64,000 nt of DNA from Lentilactobacillus buchneri (GTDB taxonomy: Bacteria; Bacillota; Bacilli; Lactobacillales; Lactobacillaceae): the NCBI RefSeq assembly GCF_018314255.1, contig NZ_CP073066.1, positions 682,001 through 746,000 of the forward strand. Direction: 5' to 3'. The notes beneath the pieces are model-generated. The model saw nothing but the letters and a program-made list of their open reading frames with translations, was not told the origin of the DNA and made no database searches. Shown in pieces: positions 33,908 to 42,913 of this stretch (its first letter is position 1; each line of letters starts with the position of its first letter). Position numbers and translations under genes: made by a program.

Positions 33908-36562
33908 CTAACTCTTCACAAAATTAGCAATCACATCCTGTTTCTTACTCATCTTAATTTTCGCCTGAGCAGCTGCTAAGCGAGCCACCGGTACCCGGTA
34001 AGGTGAGCAGGAAACATAGGAAACATTGATCGACTCGAAGAACTCGATTGATTTGGGATCCCCACCAACTTCTCCGCAAACGCCGATTGGCAGGTTGGGT
34101 TTGGTAAACCGGCCTTTCTCAACAGCCATCTTCATTAATTCACCGACGCCGTCTACATCAACCGTTTGGAACGGATCTGCTTTGAGAAGCCCCTTCTCAA
34201 TGTATTCTGGCATGAACGAACCCACATCATCCCGGGAGAAGCCATAGGTCAGCTGGGTTAAATCGTTGGTGCCAAAGCTGAAGAAGTCGGATACTTCGGC
34301 AACTTTATCAGCAGTTAAGCAGGCCCGCGGAATTTCCATCATCGTTCCAACCGTGTATTTCAACCTGGTTCCTTGCTCGTTAAACAAGCTTTCGACCTGG
34401 TTCACAACGATGTCTCGAACCCAGCTCATCTCAGCCTTGGAACCGGTGAGTGGAATCATAATGTGTGGCTGAATTTCCAGTCCTTGGGTGTGCAGCTCCA
34501 AAGCAGCTCCAATGATTGCCCGTACCTGCATCTCATAAATGTCTGGGAAGGTTACAGCCAATCGATCGCCACGATGACCGAGCATCGGGTTGATTTCTTT
34601 GAGGGCATCCACTCGACGAACCAGGTATTCCGGGTCAATTCCCAACTGATCGGAAACTTGAGCAATTTCTTTGGCGTCGTGCGGTAAAAATTCGTGTAAT
34701 GGTGGATCCAGCAAACGAATCGTGACCGAACGGCCTTCCGATAAACGGAACAATTCGTAAAAGTCTCCCTGCTGCATCTGCAGTAACTCGGCCAGGGGGG
34801 CTTTTCGTTCTTCGGCGTCTTCAGCGATGATCAACCGTCTCATTTCCAGCAGTCGCTCCGGTTTGAAGAACATGTGCTCCGTTCGAGTCAGGCCAATTCC
34901 GTCAGCACCGAATTTCAGTGCTTGGGCAAAATCGGCAGGCGTGTCGGCGTTGGCATACACGCCCAGGTCTCCTTCCTGCTTGGACCAATCCAAAATTGTC
35001 GACAGGTCGTCATTGACCCTTGAATCATTGGTCTGAATCTGCCCGAAATAAAGGTTACCGTTAGTGCCGTCAACTGACAGCCAGTCTCCTTCGTGCAGCT
35101 CAGTTCCGGCAATGGTGGCGACCCCGTTTTGATAGTCAACCTGCAGATCATTCACCCCAACCGTCGCCGGGGTTCCCATGCCACGCGCCACAACCGCCGC
35201 GTGGGAAGTCATCCCACCACGGGAAGTGACAATCGCTTCACTAATGACCATCCCTTCAATGTCCTCTGGTGACGTATCCTGCCGAACCAGGATAACCTGC
35301 TGTTCCAAATCATCATGGGCAGCTTTGGCAGACTCAGCGGTGAAATAGATCTGGCCGGAAGCAGCTCCTGGTGAAGCCGGCAGACCACTGGCAGCCGGCT
35401 GGCTCTGCTGCAGGGCTTCCTCGTCGAATTCTGGGTAGAGAATCGCGCCAATTGAATCCGGATTAATTCTCAGCAACGCTTCCGTCCGAGAGATCAAGCC
35501 TTCTTCGACTAAATCAACCGCAATTTTAACTGCCGCGGTCGGCGTACGTTTGCCGTTTCTGGCTTGCAGCATGTACAGTGTTCCGTGTTCAATGGTAAAT
35601 TCCAAATCCTGCATGTCGCGGTAATGAATTTCCAGTTTCTTGGCAGTGGCCACAAACTCGTTGTAAAGATCGGGCATTGTGTCGGCTAATGTACTGATCG
35701 GCTGGGGTGTTCGAATCCCCGCCACAACATCTTCCCCTTGGGCGTTTAAGAGGTACTCCCCGAATAATTTGTTCTCCCCGGTTGCTGGATTACGGGTAAA
35801 CGCAACCCCAGTCCCCGAGTCTTCGCCAGCATTGCCAAAGACCATCATTTGAACGTTAACGGCGGTTCCCAAATCACTGGCAATATGGTTTTCCCGGCGA
35901 TAGACCTGGGCGCGATGATTGTTCCATGATTCAAAAACCGCATTCACTGCAGCAAGCAGTTGAACTTTGGGATCCTGCGGGAACTCTTTGCCGGCTTCGG
36001 CTATGTAGAGTTCTTTAAACTTACCGACAATTGTGTGCAAATCTGCCACCGTCAAGTCCAGGTCGGAGTCATAATGATTGGTGATTTTAATATCTTCGAG
36101 AATCTGGTCAAAAATGTCCTCGGGGATTTCGTACACCACGTTGCCAAACATCGCTAAGAGACGGCGGTAACTATCGTAGGCAAACCGTTCATTATCGGTA
36201 ATCGCCGCTAAAGTTTTAACAGTCTGGTCATTTAGACCAATGTTCAAGATGGTGTCCATCATCCCGGGCATTGAAATTGCCGCTCCGGAACGAACGGAAA
36301 CCAGCAACGGATTATCCGGGCTGTTGAATCGTTTCCCCACTTTAGTGCTTAATTGGTCGAGTGCCTGATCAATTTGTTCGAGCGTGTCGTCATTCAACTG
36401 ATTACCGTTGTCATAGAATGCCTGGCAGGCCTCGGTACTAATTGTAAATCCACTTGGAACCGGGAACCCCAGTGAGGTCATTTGTGCCAAATTAGCCCCT
36501 TTGCCCCCAAGTAAACGACGCATATCCTTGTTACCTTCTTCAAAGCGATAAATGTATTTCAT
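33908..36562 (-). CDS. ppdK: Pyruvate, phosphate dikinase
   Basis: An 884-residue enzyme that converts pyruvate, ATP and phosphate to phosphoenolpyruvate, AMP and PPi. The N-terminal ATP-grasp domain begins with GGKGANLAQMTSLGFPVPSGF. The central swivelling domain has GGMTSHAAVVARGMGTP with the phosphorylated His454. The C-terminal TIM barrel holds MLGHRGDRLAVT, FSFGTNDLTQLTYGFSRDD and GVCGEVGGDP with the catalytic cysteine. All are intact and the length is normal. It faces a CcpN-like repressor gene, as in other Firmicutes. The PpdK regulatory kinase (YqfL/PPDK-RP) that often accompanies the pair is not in the window. Confidence 0.95.
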   Translation of the reverse strand: MKYIYRFEEGNKDMRRLLGGKGANLAQMTSLGFPVPSGFTISTEACQAFYDNGNQLNDDTLEQIDQALDQLSTKVGKRFNSPDNPLLVSVRSGAAISMPGMMDTILNIGLNDQTVKTLAAITDNERFAYDSYRRLLAMFGNVVYEIPEDIFDQILEDIKITNHYDSDLDLTVADLHTIVGKFKELYIAEAGKEFPQDPKVQLLAAVNAVFESWNNHRAQVYRRENHIASDLGTAVNVQMMVFGNAGEDSGTGVAFTRNPATGENKLFGEYLLNAQGEDVVAGIRTPQPISTLADTMPDLYNEFVATAKKLEIHYRDMQDLEFTIEHGTLYMLQARNGKRTPTAAVKIAVDLVEEGLISRTEALLRINPDSIGAILYPEFDEEALQQSQPAASGLPASPGAASGQIYFTAESAKAAHDDLEQQVILVRQDTSPEDIEGMVISEAIVTSRGGMTSHAAVVARGMGTPATVGVNDLQVDYQNGVATIAGTELHEGDWLSVDGTNGNLYFGQIQTNDSRVNDDLSTILDWSKQEGDLGVYANADTPADFAQALKFGADGIGLTRTEHMFFKPERLLEMRRLIIAEDAEERKAPLAELLQMQQGDFYELFRLSEGRSVTIRLLDPPLHEFLPHDAKEIAQVSDQLGIDPEYLVRRVDALKEINPMLGHRGDRLAVTFPDIYEMQVRAIIGAALELHTQGLEIQPHIMIPLTGSKAEMSWVRDIVVNQVESLFNEQGTRLKYTVGTMMEIPRACLTADKVAEVSDFFSFGTNDLTQLTYGFSRDDVGSFMPEYIEKGLLKADPFQTVDVDGVGELMKMAVEKGRFTKPNLPIGVCGEVGGDPKSIEFFESINVSYVSCSPYRVPVARLAAAQAKIKMSKKQDVIANFVKS

Positions 36563-36833
36563 ATCATAACGTCCTTTCTGAACTAATTAGAGTGTTACAT
36601 TGGATGCATTTATCATATATGATACGTTTTAATAATGCAAATTAAATTTTAAAGAACGTTTTATTTAACGGTAATGAAATGTTGCTCTTAAAAGGGTTGG
36701 CACGTTGAAAAAGAATTTTACTACCAATCCGTTTTCTTAAATAAGACGTTTTATTGGATACATATTTGATCAGATATGATAGAATTGGACTAGTGGTACG
36801 GACCAACGACTATCGAAAGTGGGAGCGATTAAC
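36563..36833. promoter_or_regulatory. Divergent ppdK/ccpN control region with paired ATATGATA sites
   Basis: ATATGATA occurs at 36617-36624, within the perfect palindrome TATCATATATGATA (36611-36624) next to ppdK, and again at 36773-36780 by the regulator's own -10 box (TATGAT, 36775-36780). These resemble the TRTGHYATAYW boxes bound by CcpN in Bacillus subtilis. ACGTTTTA also occurs three times (36624, 36656, 36746). CcpN would repress ppdK during growth on sugar. Confidence 0.5.
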
Positions 36834-37448
36834 TTGAAACTATCCGACCGGCAAAACCAAATCGTCGACATTGTTAAACAGAAAGACCCCATCACCAGCC
36901 GCCAAATTGCTGCAGAGTTGGGGTTGAGTATGCCGACCATTCGATCCGACCTCAGACTCCTGACGGCATTCAACATTCTGGAAGCCAAGCCCAAAGTTGG
37001 TTACACCTACAATGATTCTCAAGCCAAGCCTTTAAGCTATCACAAGCTTTATGCGGAACCGATCGCTAATATTCTGCAGAAACCAACTGAGATTCGTGAG
37101 GATGCCACATTGACCGAGGCGGTCAACACCCTGTTTATCGAGGATGTCGGTTCCCTTTACGTCATTGGCGATCGTCAAGAACTGGTCGGCTTAATTTCCC
37201 GCAAGGATTTGTTACGGGCAACCCTGAATAATACCAATGCTTCACTGACACTTGCCAGTACAGTCATGACGCGAATGCCCAATATTTTCACCGTTACCCC
37301 AGATATGTCGGTCCTCCAAACCGGGCAGCTCTTATTGGATCGCAAAGTCGATTCTCTGCCAGTGGTGGATAAGGACCAGCCAACCAAAGTCGTCGGCAAA
37401 ATTACTAAAAATCGAATCTTTCAACATTTCATTACCAGTGTTGACTAA
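36834..37448 (+). CDS. ccpN: CcpN-like HTH-CBS transcriptional repressor
   Basis: A 204-residue regulator. Residues 1-60 form a helix-turn-helix (SDRQNQIVDIVKQKDPITSRQIAAELGLSMPTIRSDL). Two CBS domains follow from about 75 to 200 (EDATLTEAVNTLFIEDVGSLYVI and PDMSVLQTGQLLLDRKVDSLPVV), which sense adenine nucleotides in this family. CcpN represses gluconeogenic genes, and its position opposite ppdK fits. The start is set at the TTG at 36834 with GGGAG 8 nt ahead; a GTG at 36819 is in frame but has no ribosome site. Confidence 0.85.
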   Translation: MKLSDRQNQIVDIVKQKDPITSRQIAAELGLSMPTIRSDLRLLTAFNILEAKPKVGYTYNDSQAKPLSYHKLYAEPIANILQKPTEIREDATLTEAVNTLFIEDVGSLYVIGDRQELVGLISRKDLLRATLNNTNASLTLASTVMTRMPNIFTVTPDMSVLQTGQLLLDRKVDSLPVVDKDQPTKVVGKITKNRIFQHFITSVD

Positions 37449-37461
37449 TCATCCCACTCAA

Positions 37462-37493
37462 AAGAGCTCAGGCATTTGCCTTTGCTCTTATTT
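37462..37493 (+). terminator. Terminator after the ccpN-like gene
   Basis: AAGAGC and GGC pair with GCC and GCTCTT around ATTT, followed by an AT-rich run. It is a modest terminator. Confidence 0.6.
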
Positions 37494-37602
37494 AATTGGT
37501 GCAAAATGCCAGACCCCAGTTTTGATTTAAGTCTGTTTTAAGGTCAATAATGTATAAGTAAACTAGATTATTTTTACTAAGGACGGTGACTGCAAAACAG
37601 CT

Positions 37603-38610
37603 ATGTTGAAAAAGAGAATTGAATGGATTGATATCGCCAAAGCATACGGTATTATTGCGGTGGTGTTTGGCCACGCGTTAGCCAGCGGCACAACCACCAA
37701 CATTATTTATTGGTGGCACATGCCCCTGTTCTTCATTGTCGGCGGATTCTTCTTGAAGCCGATTGACACAACTAAATTAACTCATTGGAAAAAGTTCTTT
37801 AATAAACGCATTTACCGGGATCTGCTGATCTACTTTATCGCGGGGATCGGCTTGATCCTGTTGTATAGCATCTTGTATGACAAAAATTGGGATTACTTGA
37901 TTAACCACCTCTCAAGACTGTTGGTCGGGGGCCGGACATTGAACCTGTACACGTCAACGTTCTGGTTTGTGAACGTCTACCTGCTGTCAATTACGGCGGT
38001 GACCCTGTTGATTTCGACCGTTAAATCCAGAATTGGTCAGCTCACAATTGTCGGGTTGGGATTATTTATCTCTACCTGCTATGACAAAATTGATTGGGTG
38101 AACTTGTACAATTATCAAACAATGCCCTGGAACTTGGATATCGTCTTGATTGCTGCATTCTTTACCTACGTCGGTTATCTGTTTTTCCACACAAATTGGC
38201 ACTGGATTGAAAAGCCATTGCCGATTGGATTACTGGTTGGTGCTTCCTTGGCAATCATTGGCTTGTATCTTAATCAGAAATTCAGCTTTGAATTTTCGAT
38301 GAAATCTCATCTGATTCAATCATCAGAGCCGAAAATCTTGATGCTGGCCACCATCCCACTGATTTTTTCATTTGGTGTGATGGGGCTATCGGCACTTACC
38401 AGCAAGCTGTCGATTGGCTTGTTGCTGTCAACCATTGGTAAGCACACCATGATTATTATGTATTTACACGGCACCCTGCTGGACATCGCAGAACAGGCTG
38501 GTATTGAAAACGTGGCCGTCAAAGTGATGATTGCGTTGGTTATCCCAATGCTGCTGGCACTGCTCAAGCAGCCGGTTGTTCGAAGGAATAGTATTTATTT
38601 ACAAGGATAA
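37603..38610 (+). CDS. Acyltransferase 3 family membrane protein
   Basis: A 335-residue protein with about ten hydrophobic segments. The opening ERIEWIDIAKAYGIIAVVFGHAL-type sequence and WWHMPLFFIVGGFFL are the two histidine-containing motifs of acyltransferase family 3 (OafA/fucose 4-O-acetylase-like). Such proteins move acetyl groups across the membrane onto wall or surface polysaccharides. The target is unknown and no polysaccharide cluster adjoins it. The ribosome site is weak: AAGGA lies 18 nt before the ATG. Hairpin element E3 starts 9 nt beyond the stop. Confidence 0.8.
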   Translation: MLKKRIEWIDIAKAYGIIAVVFGHALASGTTTNIIYWWHMPLFFIVGGFFLKPIDTTKLTHWKKFFNKRIYRDLLIYFIAGIGLILLYSILYDKNWDYLINHLSRLLVGGRTLNLYTSTFWFVNVYLLSITAVTLLISTVKSRIGQLTIVGLGLFISTCYDKIDWVNLYNYQTMPWNLDIVLIAAFFTYVGYLFFHTNWHWIEKPLPIGLLVGASLAIIGLYLNQKFSFEFSMKSHLIQSSEPKILMLATIPLIFSFGVMGLSALTSKLSIGLLLSTIGKHTMIIMYLHGTLLDIAEQAGIENVAVKVMIALVIPMLLALLKQPVVRRNSIYLQG

Positions 38611-38619
38611 TAAAAGAGA

Positions 38620-38727
38620 GTGTGAAAGCGGACGTTTAGCAAGGGAAATTTAAGCACCGCCAGGCGGAAACCGAGTCAGGTTTTCGAGTGGTGGTGCTTA
38701 AATTTCCCTTGCTGTCCGCTTTCACAC
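38620..38727. repeat. Long hairpin element E3 (108 bp)
   Basis: The outer 14-bp stem is GTGTGAAAGCGGAC (38620-38633) with GTCCGCTTTCACAC (38714-38727). A five-base bulge GTTTA (38634-38638) on the left faces a single T on the right. The inner stem is a perfect 20 bp (38639-38658 with 38693-38712), capped by CCA...TGG and AACC...GGTT pairings. It starts 9 nt after the acyltransferase stop. The bulge and the 14-nt outer arm match the elements E1 and E2. Confidence 0.9.
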
Positions 38728-38836
38728 GTTTGATCCAAATAACAGTAAAACACCAGGAAACCGAGTCAGGTTTTCGGCTGGTGGCGCTTAAACCTCGCTT
38801 GCTGTCCTCTTTCACACGTTTGATCCAAATAACAGT
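38665..38836 (+). repeat. Imperfect tandem duplication of the E3 right half
   Basis: The segment ACCGAGTCAGGTTTTCG to CGTTTGATCCAAATAACAGT occurs at about 38668-38746 and again about 90 bp later, to 38836. The second copy lacks the left arm. Its former stem bases have drifted (TTAAACCTCGCTTGC for TTAAATTTCCCTTGC) while the flank CACACGTTTGATCCAAATAA is unchanged. An open frame crosses both copies on the minus strand, but it only mirrors the repeat. Confidence 0.8.
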
Positions 38837-38843
38837 GACACTC

Positions 38844-38890
38844 AAAAAAGGCTGAGATTACTAACAAATTGTTAGATCTCAGCCTCTTCT
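38844..38890 (-). terminator. Terminator downstream of the first GNAT gene
   Basis: GGCTGAGAT (38850-38858) pairs with ATCTCAGCC (38876-38884). Six T follow on the minus strand. Confidence 0.75.
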
Positions 38891-38929
38891 TTCTTGGTTC
38901 TGGAATCAACATCATGATCCCATATTCAA

Positions 38930-39418
38930 TTATTTAAAATCCAACTCTAAATACTCCGCGCCATCCAAGGGGTTAAAGCGGTACGGGTCGATTGGTTTAA
39001 AACCGGCGGCGTGATAAATTTTTAAAGCCCCGGTCATTGATTTCAAGGTGTCCAAACGAATCGCCTGATAGCCCAAACGCTCGGCACTGGCTAAAATTCT
39101 GGCGACCAGTTCCTGACCAATCCCGAGTTTTCGGAAGTCGTCACGAACGTAAAGCCGCTTCATTTCAGCAATCCCCGGTTCAAATTCATGAACAGCGACC
39201 ACACCAGCTAATTGATCATTCACATATGCTAAGATGAGATCTCCTTTGGGCTGGTTATACCGGGTCGCTAATTCATTTAATTCATCATTGAAGTCTTGGA
39301 ATCCCAGGTCGAATCCGAGTGACTTGGAATACTCAAGAAAAATCTGCTTGGCGGCGTTAAAGTCTGCCGCCGTACTGGCATGCTTATACTTCAGTTGTGC
39401 TGGTTGAGCTTGTTCCAT
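38930..39418 (-). CDS. GNAT-family N-acetyltransferase, 162 aa
   Basis: A cytoplasmic acetyltransferase. The acetyl-CoA loop is seen as VRDDFRKLGIGQELVARIL (R/Q-x-x-G-x-G/A, about 93-111). AIRLDTLKSMTGALKIYHAAGFKPIDPY is the usual last part, and MKRLYV precedes the CoA loop. Such enzymes acetylate small molecules or protein amines; the substrate is unknown. It ends near a terminator and begins 45 bp after the uracil permease gene ends, on the same strand, so it could be partly co-transcribed with that gene. Confidence 0.85.
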   Translation of the reverse strand: MEQAQPAQLKYKHASTAADFNAAKQIFLEYSKSLGFDLGFQDFNDELNELATRYNQPKGDLILAYVNDQLAGVVAVHEFEPGIAEMKRLYVRDDFRKLGIGQELVARILASAERLGYQAIRLDTLKSMTGALKIYHAAGFKPIDPYRFNPLDGAEYLELDFK

Positions 39419-39463
39419 GTAACCATCCCTCCTGACAATTAGGAGTAGTGTACAAAATTTGAG

Positions 39464-40822
39464 TTATTTATGCAAATGGCGCTGGTGAAGCAAGCGCTGC
39501 TTTTCTTCTTCGGCAGCTTTATCGGCCAACTGCTGTTCATGTTCCCGTTCACTGGCAGCTTTTTGCGGCAAAACCAAATTGAGAACAATTCCGATAATCG
39601 TGGCAAATGCCAAGCCGGTAAACTGGAACTTACCGAGTTGGAGATAAGCATTACCAACACCGATAACCATGACCGTGGACGCAATCATCAAGTTGCGCTT
39701 CAGGCCCATATCAACTTTATTTTCAACCATCACTTGAATCCCGGCAGTTGCGATCGTTCCAAACAACAGGAAGCTAATTCCTCCGATGACCGGCATCGGC
39801 ATCTGCATAATCAAAACATTCAATTTGTTCACGAAGGCAAACAGAATCGCAAACATGGCGGCACCCATCAGCACATAAACACTGTGGATCTTGGTAATCG
39901 CCATAACACCGATGTTTTCACCATAACTGGTCATGGCAGGTGCACCAACTAATCCAGCAAACAGCGAAGCAGCACCATCTCCGGCCAACGTCCGGTTCAA
40001 GCCGGGATCCTTGAAGAAGTCCCGGCCGGTCAATTCATCCAAGACCATAATGTGGCCCATATGCTCGGTCATCGTCACGAAGGCAATTGGCGTAATCGCT
40101 AAGATGGCAGCCCAATCAATGTGAAATTTGTAATCAATTCCAGGAATATCAAAGGCCGGAATTTTAAACCACGGGGCACTGGCAATCGCATTTAAATCAA
40201 CGATGCCACAGAAGACTGAGATGAGATAACCACAAACAATTGCTAACAAAACTGGAATCAGGCCGATGAAGCCTTTGAATAACATGTTAAAAATAATAGC
40301 TAAGAATAAAGTTGCCAAGGCAATCACAAAGTACAACAGGCTGTACTTGCCATTTTTCATCATCGCGTCTTGAGCGGCGCTACCAGCCAGTGACAGTCCA
40401 ATCACCATCACGATCGGCCCCACCACAATCGGCGGTAAAATATGGTCAACCCAGTCCGAGCCAACCGCCCAGATAATGGCTGCCACGATCATATACACAA
40501 TTCCGACACCAATGACCCCTTGAGCGATTCCGGGATACCCAGTGGTCTTCATGAGCGCCAGCATTGGCGTGATAAACGCAAAACTTGATCCCATGTATGC
40601 AGGAATTTTGCGTTGGGTAATCATGATGTGTAACAGTGTCCCGACACCGGATGCGAACAACGCGATGCTTGGGCTCAATCCAACCAACAGTGGAACAATG
40701 ACCGTTGACCCAAACATGGAAAACATGTGCTGCAATGATAATCCAACCCACGGGAAAAATTTGGGCATGTCATGGATGTCGAGAATCGCACGATCATCAT
40801 GAAATTCATTCTTGTCTGCCAT
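39464..40822 (-). CDS. Uracil/xanthine permease (NCS2), PyrR-regulated
   Basis: A 452-residue membrane transporter of the nucleobase:cation symporter 2 family with about 12-14 segments. KFFPWVGLSLQHMFSMFGSTVIVPLLVGL is the typical opening, and TEHMGHIMVLDELTGRDFF carries the substrate-site glutamate. The upstream leader holds a PyrR-binding hairpin and terminator, so the substrate is very likely uracil and expression drops when pyrimidine nucleotides are plentiful. UraA and PyrP are the names used for such genes. The C-terminal 30 residues are charged and glutamine-rich. Confidence 0.92.
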   Translation of the reverse strand: MADKNEFHDDRAILDIHDMPKFFPWVGLSLQHMFSMFGSTVIVPLLVGLSPSIALFASGVGTLLHIMITQRKIPAYMGSSFAFITPMLALMKTTGYPGIAQGVIGVGIVYMIVAAIIWAVGSDWVDHILPPIVVGPIVMVIGLSLAGSAAQDAMMKNGKYSLLYFVIALATLFLAIIFNMLFKGFIGLIPVLLAIVCGYLISVFCGIVDLNAIASAPWFKIPAFDIPGIDYKFHIDWAAILAITPIAFVTMTEHMGHIMVLDELTGRDFFKDPGLNRTLAGDGAASLFAGLVGAPAMTSYGENIGVMAITKIHSVYVLMGAAMFAILFAFVNKLNVLIMQMPMPVIGGISFLLFGTIATAGIQVMVENKVDMGLKRNLMIASTVMVIGVGNAYLQLGKFQFTGLAFATIIGIVLNLVLPQKAASEREHEQQLADKAAEEEKQRLLHQRHLHK

Positions 40823-40921
40823 AAATATTTGCCACCCTCAAAAGTATTTGAATCTTTCAACTCCGCTTCAGGGTGACCCCTTGATGAATTGTGACAGGCT
40901 CTCACTTGGAAAGTCATGCAA

Positions 40922-41045
40922 CAAAAAGGTGTCCACCCCGCGTTAGGCAAGGCAGACACCAAGTCGAGCAATTGCTCGTTCAATATCGTCCTCTTACCAG
41001 CCTCACGGGACCAGAGTTAAAGATTCATTCGTTGTGATAATTATA
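40922..41045 (-). promoter_or_regulatory. PyrR-dependent attenuator leader of the uracil permease gene
   Basis: Read on the minus strand, the leader starts from a promoter with TTGACA (41062-41067) and TATAAT (41040-41045), 16 bp apart. The PyrR-binding loop TCCCGTGAGGCTGGTAAGAG (about 40990-41010) matches the consensus ARUCCNGNGAGGYU. A terminator follows at 40922-40960 (GGTGTC/GACACC plus five T). PyrR bound to UMP would free the terminator and stop transcription. Confidence 0.9.
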
Positions 41046-41068
41046 ATATACCGTGGTTGCTTGTCAAT

Positions 41069-41524
41069 CTAATCTTGCAACTGCATTTCCATATCAATAT
41101 GGGGGATGCCGTCTTCCAGATAGACATCACTAACGTTCTTAAAACCAAACGATTTGTAAAATCCGTTGAGGTACTCCTGTCCAGCTAAGACAATTTTTCC
41201 AGTCTTGGGCATCAATGTCGGAATTCGATCAAGAGCAGTTTGCACCAACTCGCGTCCCAGACCGTCGCCGCGATGATTGGGGTCAACCACGACCCTGCCA
41301 ATCCGGGCAACCGTGGCGTTTTCCTCAGGAATAATCCGCGCATAGGCGGTGATGTTGTTTTGGTCGTCCTTAAACATCAAATGATAAGCGGTCAAATCGT
41401 CATCATCGACTTCTTGGTAGTAGCATTTTTGTTCAACCACAAAAACCGCCACTCTTAATTTGTAGATCTGAAATAATTCTTGAGTGGTCAATTCAGGAAA
41501 TGTTTTAACTTCATTTCTGTCCAT
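41069..41524 (-). CDS. GNAT acetyltransferase, ElaA type
   Basis: A 151-residue acetyltransferase with the ElaA-like opening FPELTTQELFQIYKLRVAVFVVEQKCYYQEVDDDD and a CoA loop VVVDPNHRGDGLGRELV (about 88-104). The end NGFYKSFGFKNVSDVYLEDGIPHIDM also fits ElaA. The substrate of ElaA proteins is not known. The frame opens at 41533, but AAAGG sits right before that codon, so the ATG at 41524 is the likelier start. It is transcribed away from the next gene across a short divergent region. Confidence 0.85.
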   Translation of the reverse strand: MDRNEVKTFPELTTQELFQIYKLRVAVFVVEQKCYYQEVDDDDLTAYHLMFKDDQNNITAYARIIPEENATVARIGRVVVDPNHRGDGLGRELVQTALDRIPTLMPKTGKIVLAGQEYLNGFYKSFGFKNVSDVYLEDGIPHIDMEMQLQD

Positions 41525-41627
41525 ATTTGCCATCCTTTAAGGTTTAAAAATACAAGTTTTTCGCTATCTGTTATAATATATTCAACTAGATCAACATGCA
41601 ATAAGAGAATCTAAATGAGGTATTAAT

Positions 41628-42242
41628 TTGAATAGGCATGACGATGAACCACAATATAAAAAGTATGACTTCAATTCTGAAGAAAATCGACGTCGACAAC
41701 GTCGCAAACAATACAGCGGCTGGTGGTTTGCTCTGCTGATTTTGATTATTGGGATTGTCTTGGCGCTTTCAATCAATTGGTTTGTGACATCTGGCAACCA
41801 TCGACAAGGAAGTTCAACCAATTCGATCAGCAAGACCATCAAAAAGTCCGAGAAAGAATTGTCCGGCAATTCTAAGAAGGGATCGCTGACTACCCAAGTT
41901 GAGAAGAATCGGGTGAATGCGTTTAGCAGTAAGCTCAAGGATGCTCAGCAAAATGGACTCAATCCAAAAGAACGTCAGCAATTCCAGCAAACCATCAACG
42001 AAGAGCAGAACCAATCCGTCAAGTCCCAGGAGCAAAACCTCTTGAACGGCGTCAAAAGTGATAAACCGGCTAAGCCACAGAAAGCTCCTGACCAATTCTC
42101 AAGCACCCACACATTTGCCTCTGTTCAGGATGCCAAGAACTGGGCAAATGCCACCAAGCAGCAATGGCTGAAGGCTGGTTACGTCAACTACACGATTACA
42201 TCGAACGGACAGGGATACTATGTCTTACGGTTTATCAAATAG
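41628..42242 (+). CDS. Single-pass membrane protein with charged linker, 204 aa
   Basis: A bitopic protein: a charged cytoplasmic start (RRRQRRK near 21-27), one membrane segment at about 31-53, then an extracellular serine/lysine/glutamine-rich linker. A small C-terminal domain (TFASVQDAKNWANATKQQWLKAGYVNYTITSNGQGYYVLRF) closes it. The last part has the size and strand-helix pattern of a small wall-associated domain, but I do not recognise the family. The start appears to be a TTG at 41628 with ATGAGG 7 nt ahead. Confidence 0.6.
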   Translation: MNRHDDEPQYKKYDFNSEENRRRQRRKQYSGWWFALLILIIGIVLALSINWFVTSGNHRQGSSTNSISKTIKKSEKELSGNSKKGSLTTQVEKNRVNAFSSKLKDAQQNGLNPKERQQFQQTINEEQNQSVKSQEQNLLNGVKSDKPAKPQKAPDQFSSTHTFASVQDAKNWANATKQQWLKAGYVNYTITSNGQGYYVLRFIK

Positions 42243-42306
42243 TTGGATTCATATTATTTTATTCTACGATTAAAAGACATATCATTGAGATGGAGGAGGG
42301 ATCGAT

Positions 42307-42816
42307 ATGGATATACAAGTTCCTTTAACAAAGGGTCTCTTAGCAGATAAGTACAGTAAGTATGCCGCCAAAAACGACATGCTTGACGGTAAGCCGATCG
42401 TTTCATTTCCAATTCAAATTAGCAACGTTCCAAAGGGCGCGCAATCATTAGCACTCACTTTATTGGACTGGGACGCGGTTCCGGTTAGCGGGTTTCCATG
42501 GATTCACTGGATTGCTGCCAACATTGCCCCTGACGTCACGGAAATCCCTGAAAATAACAGTCAGCAATTAAGGGTTCCAATGATTCAAGGACGCAACAGC
42601 ACTGCCGGCGGGCTAATTGGCAACACCAATCAGACGACTGCCTGGCACTATAATGGTCCCAACCCACCCGACAAAGTTCACAACTATCATTTATCAGTCT
42701 TTGCACTAGACACCCAGTTGCCTTTGAAAGACGGCTTCTGGTTAAATGAATTACAGGACGCCATGCGCGGTCATATCCTTGAAACTGCCGAATTCATTGT
42801 TCCAAGTAAACCGTAA
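42307..42816 (+). CDS. YbhB/YbcL-family (PEBP-like) protein
   Basis: A 169-residue soluble protein of the phosphatidylethanolamine-binding-protein superfamily. Key segments are SLALTLLDWDAVPVSGFPWIHWIAANI (DxDxP motif and the WxxxNI strand) and YNGPNPPDKVHNYHLSVFALD (GPxPP...H.Y). Bacterial members are called Raf-kinase-inhibitor-like, with no kinase role shown; they may bind small anions or lipids. GGAGGAGGG precedes the ATG. It is a single-gene unit. Confidence 0.9.
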   Translation: MDIQVPLTKGLLADKYSKYAAKNDMLDGKPIVSFPIQISNVPKGAQSLALTLLDWDAVPVSGFPWIHWIAANIAPDVTEIPENNSQQLRVPMIQGRNSTAGGLIGNTNQTTAWHYNGPNPPDKVHNYHLSVFALDTQLPLKDGFWLNELQDAMRGHILETAEFIVPSKP

Positions 42817-42913
42817 TTTTCTGAAAATGATTCTGTATTTCAGTTTTTAAGCGCCATTCGGTGGAATAATTAGTGATATAATGAACTTAAATTAATTTGT
42901 GGGAGGTTTCTTC

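Noticed and set aside
38636..38845. Open frame of 69 codons on the minus strand with two internal protein repeats
   Set aside because: It only reads through the duplicated half of hairpin element E3; the protein repeat mirrors the DNA repeat, and no ribosome site is present.
40675..40983. Open frame over the uracil-permease leader
   Set aside because: It overlaps the PyrR-binding hairpin and terminator and has no ribosome site; the RNA features account for the sequence.
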